In this document: positions 40,587-48,913 of the stretch, piece by piece
Layout: the number at the start of each line of letters is the position of its first letter
How positions within the stretch are numbered: position 1 is the first letter of the stretch
Assembly: GCA_035703435.1 (NCBI GenBank)
Contig: DASSYF010000022.1
Location: 1 to 64,000, forward strand
Length of the DNA stretch: 64,000 bases
DNA from: Denitratimonas sp035703435
GTDB taxonomy: Bacteria; Pseudomonadota; Gammaproteobacteria; Xanthomonadales; Xanthomonadaceae
Reading direction: 5' to 3'
Notes under the pieces: generated by a model
The model's input: the letters and a program-made list of their open reading frames with translations, nothing else
Database searches by the model: none
What the model was told of the DNA's origin: nothing
Translations under genes and position numbers: made by a program

Positions 40587-42698
40587 ATGCCCCGCCGAAA
40601 GCCACGCACCGGACGACTGCCACACGAGCCCGCACACACACGCGTGCTCGATGACCCATCTCTGTACCTGAATCGCGAGCTGTCACAGCTCGAATTCAAT
40701 TTTCGCGTTCTGGCGCAGGCTCTGGATCCCGATATTCCGCTGCTCGAGCGCGTGCGCTTTCTGTGCATCTCCTGCACCAATCTTGATGAGTTCTTCGAGA
40801 TTCGCGTCGCCGGCGTGCATCAGGTGCTGGATCTCGGCCTGCCCTTGCCTTCCGATGGCACGGCGCCTCAGGCCTTGCTCAAGCTCATCCACGAACGCGC
40901 CAGCACCTTGGTCGACGAGCAATACCGCGCCTGGCGTGAGGTGTTGCGACCAGCCTTGGCCGATGCGGGCGTGCGCATCCTCTCCCCTGAGAACTGGGAC
41001 GAACGCCAGCGTCAGTGGCTGCGGCAGCATTTCGTCGAATCCATCCTGCCGGTGCTCTCGCCCCTCGGCCTGGATCCCGCGCATCCGTTCCCGCGCATCC
41101 TCAACAAAAGCCTCAACGTGGTGGTGGTGTTGCACGGCAAGGATGCCTTTGGACGCGCCGGCAAGATGGCCGTGGTACGCGCACCGCGCTCGCTGCCGCG
41201 CATCATCCAACTCCCCATCGAGGTTTCCGGGGGCAGTTGCGACTTCGTGCTGCTGTCGACCGTGCTGTCGAGCTTTGTCGATGAGCTCTTCCCCGGCATG
41301 CACGTCAAGGGCGCTTACCAGTTTCGCGTCACGCGCAATGCCGAGCTTGCGGTCGACGAGGACGAAGTGGAAAACCTTGCGCACGCGGTCAAGGACGAGC
41401 TGCGCGGCCGTGGATTTGCCCGCGCCATGCGTCTGGAAATCGCCGACAACTGCCCCAAGTCCGTGATCGCCATCTTGCTGGAAAAGTTTGAATTGGCACC
41501 GGAAGCTGCGTATCGGATCAATGGCCCGGTCAATCTCAATCGCGTGATTGCCATCCACGAGCTGGTTGATCGCCCAGACCTGAAGTTCCCGCCCCTGCTG
41601 CCACGCAAGCAGCCGGATGTCGAGGACGAGCGACTATTTGAAACCATTCGCGCGGGCGATGTGCTCCTGCATCATCCCTTCGACTCCTTCGCCGCCGTGA
41701 TCGCGCTGATTCGTCTGGCGGGACGTGACCCGGACGTACTCGCCATCAAGCAGACGCTCTATCGCGCCGGTCAAGATTCGGTTCTGGTCGAACACCTGAT
41801 CGAGGCTGCGCGCAATGGCAAGGACGTGACCGTGGTGATCGAACTGCGCGCACGTTTCGACGAGGAAGCCAACCTGCGGCTGGCCGATCGGTTGCAGGAA
41901 GCCGGCGTACAGGTGACCTACGGCGTGGTCGGCTTCAAGACCCACGCCAAGATGCTGCTGATCGTGCGCCGCGAGGGCGGTCGCCTGCAGCGTTACGCCC
42001 ATCTTTCGACCGGCAACTATCACGCCGGAACTGCGCGCCTCTATACCGACATCGGCTTGATGACGGCCCACCCCGAGATTGGCGAGGATGTGCATCGCAT
42101 GTTCCAGCAGCTGTCCGGCCTGGCGCCCTCGTTCTCGCTGGCTCGGGTACTGCAGTCACCCTTCACCCTTCACGCCGGCGTCCTGACCCGGATCGAACGT
42201 GAAGCCGAGCACGCACGAACCGGCCGGCCGGCGCGCATCATTGCCAAGATGAATGCGCTGAACGAGCGCGGCGTGATGCAGGCCCTGTATCGCGCCTCGC
42301 AGGCCGGCGTGGAGATCGACCTGATCGTGCGGGGTGCGTGCTCCTTGCGCCCCGGCGTCGCCGGCATTTCCGATCGCATCCGGGTGCGCTCGATCGTGGG
42401 ACGCCTGCTCGAACACAGCCGCGTGTACTGGTTCGGCAACGATGGTCAACCCGAGCTTTACTGCTCCAGTGCCGACTGGCTGGAGCGCAATCTCTTGCGA
42501 CGCATCGAAGTAAGCTTCCCGATTCTCGATCCCGTGGTGGCCCAGCGCGTATTCGACGAGGTCTTGGCCAACTATCTCGCCGATACCCAGCAAGCTTGGG
42601 AACTGCATGCCGATGGCAGCTATTCACGCATCCTGCCGGAAGCGGGCCAACCCGCGCACAATGCCCAGCAGCAACTCATCGAACGTCTATGCCACTGA
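40587..42698 (+). CDS. ppk1: Polyphosphate kinase 1
   Basis: 703 residues, the family length. It starts with the N-terminal domain SLYLNRELSQLEFNFRVLAQA, then LERVRFLCISCTNLDEFFEIRVAG. The catalytic core has the two phospholipase-D-like halves: DPDVLAIKQTLYRAGQDS, the phospho-His region GFKTHAKMLLIVRREG, HLSTGNYHAGTARLYTDIGL and YWFGNDGQPELYCSSADW. It makes polyphosphate from ATP reversibly. ATG at 40587 follows the short gap after the protease gene. The stop overlaps the ppx start, so the two are translated together. Confidence 0.96.
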   Translation: MPRRKPRTGRLPHEPAHTRVLDDPSLYLNRELSQLEFNFRVLAQALDPDIPLLERVRFLCISCTNLDEFFEIRVAGVHQVLDLGLPLPSDGTAPQALLKLIHERASTLVDEQYRAWREVLRPALADAGVRILSPENWDERQRQWLRQHFVESILPVLSPLGLDPAHPFPRILNKSLNVVVVLHGKDAFGRAGKMAVVRAPRSLPRIIQLPIEVSGGSCDFVLLSTVLSSFVDELFPGMHVKGAYQFRVTRNAELAVDEDEVENLAHAVKDELRGRGFARAMRLEIADNCPKSVIAILLEKFELAPEAAYRINGPVNLNRVIAIHELVDRPDLKFPPLLPRKQPDVEDERLFETIRAGDVLLHHPFDSFAAVIALIRLAGRDPDVLAIKQTLYRAGQDSVLVEHLIEAARNGKDVTVVIELRARFDEEANLRLADRLQEAGVQVTYGVVGFKTHAKMLLIVRREGGRLQRYAHLSTGNYHAGTARLYTDIGLMTAHPEIGEDVHRMFQQLSGLAPSFSLARVLQSPFTLHAGVLTRIEREAEHARTGRPARIIAKMNALNERGVMQALYRASQAGVEIDLIVRGACSLRPGVAGISDRIRVRSIVGRLLEHSRVYWFGNDGQPELYCSSADWLERNLLRRIEVSFPILDPVVAQRVFDEVLANYLADTQQAWELHADGSYSRILPEAGQPAHNAQQQLIERLCH

Positions 42699-44206
42699 CC
42701 GACATTCGCATCGACGACGGCGAGTTGCTGGCCGCCATCGACTTGGGCTCCAACAGTTTCCATATGGTCGTGGCCACCACCGTTCTGGGGCAGCTGCGGG
42801 TCCTGGATCGCCTGCGTGAAACCGTGCGCATCGGCGCTGGATTGCGCGCCAATGGCGATCTTGATCCGGCTGCGCGCGCACGCGCACTCGCCTGCCTTGC
42901 TCGCTTCGGTGAGCGCGTTGCAACACTCCCGAGCCACCGCGTTCGCGCCATCGCCACCAATACGGTACGGCAACTGCGCAGTCCTCTGGCCTTCCTCGTG
43001 CCGGCCGAAACCGCACTCGGGCACGGGATCGAGGTGGTATCGGGCCGCGAAGAGGCACGTCTGATCTACCTGGGCGTGGCGCACGGCCTGCCGCCCGGTG
43101 AAGCGCAGCGTTTGGTGATCGATATCGGCGGTGGCTCGACCGAGTTCATCATCGGCCGCGGCTTTCAAGCCCTTGAACGTGAAAGTCTGCAAATGGGTTG
43201 CATCGCCAGCACCCGGCGCTTCTTTCCCGATGGCCGGCTCAGCCGCAAACGTTGGGAAGCCGGTCAGCTGGAAATGGCGATTCAGTTCCAGCAGTTCACC
43301 GGTACGTTCCAGCAACTCGGATGGCAGGAAGTGATTGGATCCTCGGGGACCGCCAAGGCGATTGCCGAAATGCAGGCCAATGGCACGCAAAACGAAGGCG
43401 TCATCACCCGCGAAGGGATCGAGCATCTGGTGGAGCGCCTCCTGGCGTGCGCTCAAATCGACGAGCTCGATCTACCTGGCGTTTCCGCCGACCGCCGGCC
43501 CGTCATTGCCGGTGGCTTGTTGGTCATGGACACCTGCTTCCGGCAACTCGGACTCAGCCAGATGCGCATCTGCGACACGGCGATGCGCGAAGGTGTTCTG
43601 CACGACATGCTCGGGCGGGTTCGTCAGAACGATCCGCGCGAGGCGGCCGTTGCCGCAATGGTGCTGCGCTATGGCGTGGACAAGGAACACGCCGCACGGG
43701 TGGAGGCCACGGTGCTGAGCCTGTTCGATCAGGTGGCTGATGGCCTGGAGCTTGAATCGGACGATCGCCTCATGCTGGCCTGGGCGGCGCGACTGCACGA
43801 ACTCGGCCTGGCCATTTCGCACAGCCACCATCAGAAACATGGCGCCTACCTGCTCCAGCACTCCGACATCGACGGTTTCTCCCGTCAGGAGCAACTCGTG
43901 CTCGCAACCCTGGTTCGATGCCAGCGTCGAAGCTTGCAGCGCAATGACTTGAACCAATTGCCGGGCCGCATGGCGCGCAGCACCATCTACACCGTGCTGC
44001 TGCTGCGTCTGGCGATCCTTCTGCACCGCAGCCGCGACAATGCACCCTTGCCCGAGGTGAAGCTCACCCTGAACGAGGAACGCGCTCAACTCGAACTGCC
44101 GCGCACCTGGCTGTTGGCACATGCGCTGGTACAAGCCGATCTGGCGGTCGAGCACGAGGCCCTCAAGGCCATCGGCATCCATTTGGGCCTGCGGGTCATC
44201 CCCTGA
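42689..44206 (+). CDS. ppx: Exopolyphosphatase Ppx
   Basis: 505 residues of the Ppx/GppA family. The ASKHA-fold phosphate motifs are AAIDLGSNSFHMVV (about 15-28) and VIDIGGGSTEFIIG, with SGREEARLIYLGV. The C-terminal HD-type helical domain (about 305-505) includes HELGLAISHSHHQKHGAYLL. It hydrolyses polyphosphate or pppGpp. The length and coupling to ppk1 favour Ppx over the shorter GppA. ATG lies within the last ten bases of ppk1 (ATGCCACTGA). Confidence 0.92.
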   Translation: MPLTDIRIDDGELLAAIDLGSNSFHMVVATTVLGQLRVLDRLRETVRIGAGLRANGDLDPAARARALACLARFGERVATLPSHRVRAIATNTVRQLRSPLAFLVPAETALGHGIEVVSGREEARLIYLGVAHGLPPGEAQRLVIDIGGGSTEFIIGRGFQALERESLQMGCIASTRRFFPDGRLSRKRWEAGQLEMAIQFQQFTGTFQQLGWQEVIGSSGTAKAIAEMQANGTQNEGVITREGIEHLVERLLACAQIDELDLPGVSADRRPVIAGGLLVMDTCFRQLGLSQMRICDTAMREGVLHDMLGRVRQNDPREAAVAAMVLRYGVDKEHAARVEATVLSLFDQVADGLELESDDRLMLAWAARLHELGLAISHSHHQKHGAYLLQHSDIDGFSRQEQLVLATLVRCQRRSLQRNDLNQLPGRMARSTIYTVLLLRLAILLHRSRDNAPLPEVKLTLNEERAQLELPRTWLLAHALVQADLAVEHEALKAIGIHLGLRVIP

Positions 44207-44234
44207 GCCGGAGTAGCCCGCAGGCCTCGGCACT

Positions 44235-44263
44235 GCGTGGCAAGCCCATTCGGCCTGCCACGC
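44235..44263. terminator. Stem-loop between convergent ppx and dksA
   Basis: GCGTGGCA (44235-44242) pairs with TGCCACGC (44256-44263). It is placed between two convergent stop codons but lacks a clear U tract. Confidence 0.35.
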
Positions 44264-44270
44264 GCAGGGC

Positions 44271-45374
44271 TCAGTCGCCCATTTGCTTTTGGCGGTGTTC
44301 CCAACGTTCTTGCGCGTCGAAGGACAAGGTCGCGATCGGGCGCGCCTCGAGGCGCTCCAGACCAATTTCCTCACCCGTTTCCTCGCAGAATCCGTAGTCG
44401 CCGTCTTCCACCCGCTTGAGCGCCTTGTCGATCTTCGAGATCAGCTTGCGATAACGATCACGGGTGCGAAGCTCCAGTGAATTTTCAGTCTCGCGTGTGG
44501 CGCGCTCGGCGTCGTCGCCCACGTCACGCACTTCTTCGCGCAGGTTGTCGATGGTTTGCTGCGACTCGTCCACCAAATCGGCACGCCACTTCAGCAACTT
44601 CTGGCGGAAGTATTCGAGCTGCTCGGCGCTCATGTACTCCTCGCCTGGCTTGGGTTGATAGCCAATCGGCAATACCGGGCGCTCAGGCAGGATAGCAACG
44701 TTGCTATCCGACGCCGCGGCGACGGGCGTTTTGGTGCGGGTGGTGCGGGTGGTGCGGGTGGAGGGTGCAGCCTGACTCATCGTCGTCCTTGTTGATGACT
44801 TGGGTGTAGGGCTTGCCTTCGTGGCAGCCTTCGTATGGGTTGGTGCCGGTGCGGCCTTGGGAGTGACCTTGGCAGCGGGCTTGCTGGCGCTGGGCTTGCT
44901 GGCGGCAGCCTTGCCGGCGACTTTGGGTTTGACCAACTTCACCAAACTCTCGGCAACGCGCTTGAGAGCGCTGGCCGGTTTGACGGGTGTCTTGACGCTC
45001 TTGGCCTTGCTGGGTGTCTTGGCGGCGCTCTTGGGTGCGGGCTTGGTGGCCGCCTTCTGAGGCGAAGCCTTCGTGCTCGTCGCCTTGACCTGTGCTTTCT
45101 TGGCGGCAGGCCTGGCCGATACCGACTTGCCGACAGGCTTCTTGGCCACCGTCTTGCTGACGGGCTTCTTGGCGACGGCCTTGACGGGCGTCGCCTTCCC
45201 GACCGTTTTCTTGGCCGCAGGCTTCTTGGCCGCAACCTTGCTGCCAGCGGACATGTTGCCGGCCGCCTTTTTGGCAGCCGCCGGCTTCGCTGCTGGCTTG
45301 GCCTTCGCCACGGGTTTGGGCGCCGGCTTCTTCTGGGCTTTGGATTTTTCCGCGGCTTTCACTTTACTTGCCAC
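44271..45374 (-). CDS. dksA: DksA transcription factor, zinc-free type, with histone-H1-like tail
   Basis: 367 residues. The last about 125 (from MSAEQLEYFRQKLLKWRADL) are DksA, the factor that enters the secondary channel of RNA polymerase and acts with ppGpp; the coiled-coil tip follows as DDAERATRETENSLELRTRDR. The zinc finger is lost: positions of the four Cys are C330, T333, S351 and A354 (CEET...LSFDA), as in zinc-independent DksA2 proteins. The N-terminal about 245 residues are Lys/Ala/Pro repeats (AAKKPAAKK, KPVSKTVAKKPVGK) like eukaryotic histone H1 tails and may bind DNA. GTG start. Confidence 0.9.
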   Translation of the reverse strand: MASKVKAAEKSKAQKKPAPKPVAKAKPAAKPAAAKKAAGNMSAGSKVAAKKPAAKKTVGKATPVKAVAKKPVSKTVAKKPVGKSVSARPAAKKAQVKATSTKASPQKAATKPAPKSAAKTPSKAKSVKTPVKPASALKRVAESLVKLVKPKVAGKAAASKPSASKPAAKVTPKAAPAPTHTKAATKASPTPKSSTRTTMSQAAPSTRTTRTTRTKTPVAAASDSNVAILPERPVLPIGYQPKPGEEYMSAEQLEYFRQKLLKWRADLVDESQQTIDNLREEVRDVGDDAERATRETENSLELRTRDRYRKLISKIDKALKRVEDGDYGFCEETGEEIGLERLEARPIATLSFDAQERWEHRQKQMGD

Positions 45375-45478
45375 AATGACGGCCCTCGCGAGTCAATCGT
45401 TGAGTAAAAATCGTCCCGTGTTATAGCTTAGTCCCCACAAGGCGGCAAGCCTGAAACACCTACTTCCACGGAGTCGTG

Positions 45479-45712
45479 ATGCAATCGCCCATCATCCTGC
45501 TGCTGCGCGGCTACAAACGCTTCATCAGTCCGTTGCTGGGACAGCATTGCCGATTTCATCCTAGCTGCTCAATGTATGCCATTGAAGCCATCCAGGTGCA
45601 CGGTCACGTGCGCGGCAGCTGGCTGGCGATCAAGCGACTGGCTCGATGTCAACCTTTGTGTGACGGCGGCCTGGACCCCGTGCCTCCGGCTCGGCCCAAA
45701 CGCCCGCACTGA
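45479..45712 (+). CDS. yidD: Membrane protein insertion efficiency factor YidD
   Basis: 77 residues with the family core IILLLRGYKRFISPLLGQHCRFHPSCSMYAIEAI and the later GSWLAIKRLARCQPLCDGGLDPVP. YidD assists YidC in inserting inner-membrane proteins. It usually sits between rnpA and yidC; here it is an orphan copy. ATG at 45479 is preferred to GTG at 45476. Its 3' end overlaps the convergent mpg gene by about 80 bases. Confidence 0.93.
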   Translation: MQSPIILLLRGYKRFISPLLGQHCRFHPSCSMYAIEAIQVHGHVRGSWLAIKRLARCQPLCDGGLDPVPPARPKRPH

Positions 45713-46298
45713 TTGTCGAACCCCCTCGGCGTCGCGACACGAAACGATTGCCCTTGATGAAGAACCGCAAGGGTTTGTCGCGCCAATCGCCTGCATAGTC
45801 CACCCCGATGCGCGCGCTTCGGTCGATCTCGAACGCTTCGACCGTCGACGGGCTTGCGATGAAAAGATCCGTGCTGAGCAGATCGTGTCCGTAATGCGAA
45901 CGATCGATCCCCATGGCTCGACACAGGCGGCCCGGTCCATTGCTGCTGCCCTCCAGATTCGCCATGGGTTCCAGCGCACGCAGCAACACCGCGGTGCCGC
46001 TGCCTTCCGGCCCAGTGACTACATTCATGCAATGGTGCATGCCGTAGATCAAATACACATAGGCATTGCCCGGTGGCCCGAACATGACCTGGGTGCGAGG
46101 TGTCGGGCCACGCGCGGTATGTGCCGCCAAATCGCCAGGACCCAGATAGGCCTCAACCTCAACGATCCGACCGATGCGATCCTGCCCCGCCAGACGATGC
46201 ACCAGACACTGCCCCAGCAGTTCACGCGCGACAATCTGGGTGTCGCGCGCATAGAACTTCCGGGGCAGCGGTTTCAGCAACTGACGTTCAGGCACCAT
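45630..46298 (-). CDS. mpg: 3-methyladenine DNA glycosylase (Mpg/AAG family)
   Basis: About 222 residues. It starts with LLKPLPRKFYARDTQIVARELLGQ and contains the family motifs GRIVEVEAYLGPGDLAAH, MFGPPGNAYVYLIYGMHHCMNVV and GRLCRAMGI, ending IGVDYAGDWRDKPLRFFIKGN. It excises alkylated purines in base-excision repair. ATG at 46298 is the family start; an in-frame extension upstream reads into the repeat element. The last about 25 residues (after RFVSRRRGG) are an extra tail that overlaps yidD on the other strand. Confidence 0.92.
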   Translation of the reverse strand: MVPERQLLKPLPRKFYARDTQIVARELLGQCLVHRLAGQDRIGRIVEVEAYLGPGDLAAHTARGPTPRTQVMFGPPGNAYVYLIYGMHHCMNVVTGPEGSGTAVLLRALEPMANLEGSSNGPGRLCRAMGIDRSHYGHDLLSTDLFIASPSTVEAFEIDRSARIGVDYAGDWRDKPLRFFIKGNRFVSRRRGGSTISAGVWAEPEARGPGRRHTKVDIEPVA

Positions 46299-46311
46299 CG
46301 AACTGGCCCAT

Positions 46312-46396
46312 GTTTTGTAGCAATGGAGCTTGCTCCATTGTCTGCCGAGCAAGCTCGGCAGCTACGTCCGATCCGGACAACTGAGGGCCGGATCAA
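46312..46396. repeat. About 100-bp terminal-inverted-repeat element, copy C
   Basis: The right end AGGGCCGGATCAA (46384-46396) and the inner palindromes CAATGGAGCTTGCTCCATTG (46321-46340) and GCCGAGCAAGCTCGGC (46344-46359) are well kept. The left end is eroded (only CTGGCCCATG remains). It fills the gap between mpg and the His-rich protein gene. Confidence 0.75.
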
Positions 46397-46423
46397 TCAG
46401 CCATGCCCTCGTCGGACGCGGCT

Positions 46424-46918
46424 TCAATGCCCAGCCACGTTCCATTCGGCATCGTCAAACAGACTGGGATACTTGACCAAGGCGCCCTGCATCGCGGCCA
46501 GCTCGACCTTGGTGAATGCGCCATCGCGCGCGGCCTTGGCACCGGCCATGAACTTGGCCAAGAGCTCGTGCAAGGCCACATCGGCCTGGGCATCGAGTTT
46601 GCAGTTGGCGAACATGTCCGCAATGGCAGCATCGATTTTGCTCACGGCAGCGTCGCGCTGGCTGTTGTCCAGATGCCCCATTTCGTAGTGCTCCAGCACC
46701 GTCGTGGCCTCGCGCAGATGACGCATGCCCTGACGCAAGGGCGCATCGGTGGCCCACAGACTGCCCGCAGCCGGTTTGGCCTCCGCTGCGTCCTGCATGT
46801 GCTGGGCGTGGGCCACGTGATCGGCGTGCGCCGCGTGTGGATCGGACTGCGCCAGCACGGGCGACGCACCCAAGGCCACGAGTGCCCAAGCAAAGAAAAC
46901 GGTAGTGTGACAACGCAT
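46424..46918 (-). CDS. His-rich exported protein
   Basis: 164 residues. Signal peptide (TTVFFAWALVALGASPVLA, cleavage about residue 23) followed by a histidine-rich segment (DPHAAHADHVAHAQHMQDA, six His) that could bind metal or heme. The rest is helical, with one Cys (MFANCKLDAQADVALHELL) and two further His. Similar small proteins are annotated DnrO-like in related genomes. The helical part resembles a four-helix cytochrome-like or metal-storage fold, but no CxxCH is present. It is divergent from mgtE. Confidence 0.7.
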   Translation of the reverse strand: MRCHTTVFFAWALVALGASPVLAQSDPHAAHADHVAHAQHMQDAAEAKPAAGSLWATDAPLRQGMRHLREATTVLEHYEMGHLDNSQRDAAVSKIDAAIADMFANCKLDAQADVALHELLAKFMAGAKAARDGAFTKVELAAMQGALVKYPSLFDDAEWNVAGH

Positions 46919-47186
46919 GGCGATTCTCCGGATACCGGACACAACGTCCGGCGGTGCGCCACCATGACACAGACCAGCTTGATCCTGCCTGACGCAGGTC
47001 AAGCCTCGCGCACGCGTGCGGTACTGCGAAGGCGATCGTCCACCGTGCCGGCGTGAGCGGCTACAATCCGCGCGCTCGGCGTGATCCGCTCAGGTGACTT
47101 CACTCCGACCGGCGCGCGCACCGCTGGCCACGGCCCACGCAATCAGTACGCGCCCAGCACGCACCCTTCGCCGCACCGGAAACAGG

Positions 47187-48548
47187 ATGTCCGATCCCAC
47201 CCGCCACGACCGCACCGCCCAACAACTTCGACTGTTGTCGGATGCGCTTGACAGTGGCCGCTTGGGTCCGATCCGGCGCTTGGTCAACACGCTGTCGCCC
47301 GCCGAGATCGGCAATCTGCTGGAATCACTGCCGGCCGCCAAGCGTTCGGTGGTGTGGGGGCTGGTGGACGCCGAGGATGACGGTGAGGTGCTGGTGCACG
47401 TGGGCGATGACGTGCGCGAAAGCCTCATCGCCGAAATGGATCCGGACGAGCTCGTTGCCGCAGTCGGTGAACTGGACTTGGACGACATCGCCGACCTGGC
47501 CGATGACCTGCCGGGCCAGGTCATCGAAGAAGTGCTCAAGTCGATGGATCGGGAAAACCGCGAGCGACTGGAGCAGGTGCTCGCCTACCCGGAAGGCAGC
47601 GCCGGACGCCTGATGAATCCCGACGTGGTGACGGTGCGCGCCGACACGACGGTAGACGTGGTGTTGCGTTATCTGCGCCTGCGCGGTGACCTGCCCGAGC
47701 ACATGGACCACCTGTTCGTGGTCAGCCGTCGCCATCAATACCTGGGACGGGTGTCCTTGGGCATGCTGGTGACGCACGACCCGTCCACGCCGATCAACGA
47801 ATTGATGGATGACGAGCAGTCACCGATTCCGGCGACGATGTCCGAGCGCGAAGTGGCCAATCAATTCTCCGACCACGACTGGGTGTCGGCCGCCGTGGTT
47901 GATGAAAACAACATCCTGCTCGGCCGCATCACCATCGACGACGTGGTCGACATCATCCGCGAGCACGCCGAACACCACGCGCTGTCGGCGGCTGGCGTGG
48001 ACGAGGACGAAGACCTGTTCGGTCCGGTCGGCCGCGCGATGCGGCGGCGACTGGTTTGGCTGTTCGTCAACCTGTGCACCGCCTTCATTGCCGCCAGCGT
48101 GGTGGGCCGATTTGAAGGCACGATCGACCAACTGGTCGCCTTGGCCGTGCTCATGCCGATCGTTGCCGGCTTGGGTGGCAATGCCGGTACCCAGGTCATG
48201 GCGCTGATGATTCGTGGCTTGGCACTGGGTCAGGTCGGCGCCTCCAACATCTACAGCCTGTTGTGGAAAGAGCTGCGCGTGGCCTTGTTCAATGGTCTGT
48301 TGATGGGGGCGGTGCTGGCATTGATCGTGCTGGCTTGGTTCCAGAACATCGGCCTGTCGATCGTGATCTTCGCCGCACTCACCTGCAATCTGCTGCTGGC
48401 GGCGTCGGCCGGTGTGTTGATTCCGATGACGGTGAAGCGTTTCGGTTTCGAACCAGCCTTGGCCAGCGGCATCTTCCTGACCGCGATCACCGATTCGATG
48501 GGCTTTTTCACCTTCCTGGGCTTGGCTACGCTGTTGTTGCTCAATTGA
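47187..48548 (+). CDS. mgtE: Magnesium transporter MgtE
   Basis: 453 residues. N-terminal MgtE domain (about 20-130, LSPAEIGNLLESLPAAKR, with acidic Mg-sensing loops DEL...LDLDDIADLADDLP), a CBS pair (about 135-255, GRLMNPDVVTVRADTTV, HLFVVSRRHQYLGRVSL, VVDENNILLGRITIDDVVDI) and the C-terminal five-helix channel with the hallmark PIVAGLGGNAGTQ and the inner gate motif near ITDSMGFFTFLGLA. ATG at 47187 follows CAGG. No Mg riboswitch was recognised in the 5' region. Transcribed alone. Confidence 0.95.
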   Translation: MSDPTRHDRTAQQLRLLSDALDSGRLGPIRRLVNTLSPAEIGNLLESLPAAKRSVVWGLVDAEDDGEVLVHVGDDVRESLIAEMDPDELVAAVGELDLDDIADLADDLPGQVIEEVLKSMDRENRERLEQVLAYPEGSAGRLMNPDVVTVRADTTVDVVLRYLRLRGDLPEHMDHLFVVSRRHQYLGRVSLGMLVTHDPSTPINELMDDEQSPIPATMSEREVANQFSDHDWVSAAVVDENNILLGRITIDDVVDIIREHAEHHALSAAGVDEDEDLFGPVGRAMRRRLVWLFVNLCTAFIAASVVGRFEGTIDQLVALAVLMPIVAGLGGNAGTQVMALMIRGLALGQVGASNIYSLLWKELRVALFNGLLMGAVLALIVLAWFQNIGLSIVIFAALTCNLLLAASAGVLIPMTVKRFGFEPALASGIFLTAITDSMGFFTFLGLATLLLLN

Positions 48549-48594
48549 TGCCGCGATACGAAATTGGCCCGACAACACCGTCAGGCCAAGCACC

Positions 48595-48837
48595 TCACGG
48601 CCAGTCTCGCCACTCGGTCTTGACTGGCAAAGCGACATACATCCGCACGGCCGAATGTTCATCACCCGCCAGAGCAACAAAACTCGCTGGCGCCGGCGTT
48701 TGCATCGTGCTCGGCGAGACGATCTGCCGGGTCAAGTCGGATTGACGCTCCGCTCGATTCAGCCACAGCGCCGAGACGACCAGCAGCCACGCAGATACCG
48801 CGCCGCCGAGCGCCCAACCGCACGGTATCGGCACCAC
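48595..48837 (-). CDS. Possible small membrane protein (low support)
   Basis: An 80-residue open frame with a GTG start between mgtE and recJ. One hydrophobic segment (WALGGAVSAWLLVVSALWL, about 8-26) is followed by a polar tail. No Shine-Dalgarno sequence is evident and no homologue is recognised. The 365-base gap 48549-48913 holds nothing else that is identifiable. It may be spurious. Confidence 0.3.
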   Translation of the reverse strand: MVPIPCGWALGGAVSAWLLVVSALWLNRAERQSDLTRQIVSPSTMQTPAPASFVALAGDEHSAVRMYVALPVKTEWRDWP

Positions 48838-48913
48838 GGCATCGACTCGGTTGTCTCAGAATGGATAACACCCGAGCACCTAGTTTTCTTCCCGCGCGCA
48901 AAGTACATGGGCT

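Noticed and set aside
42338..42688. N-terminal extension of ppx
   Set aside because: It is inside ppk1 in another frame; the ATG at 42689 gives the family start.
44835..45407. Hydrophobic 190-codon frame opposite the dksA tail
   Set aside because: The Leu/Gly-rich product is just the reverse complement of the Lys/Ala codon repeats of the DksA tail, not a membrane protein.
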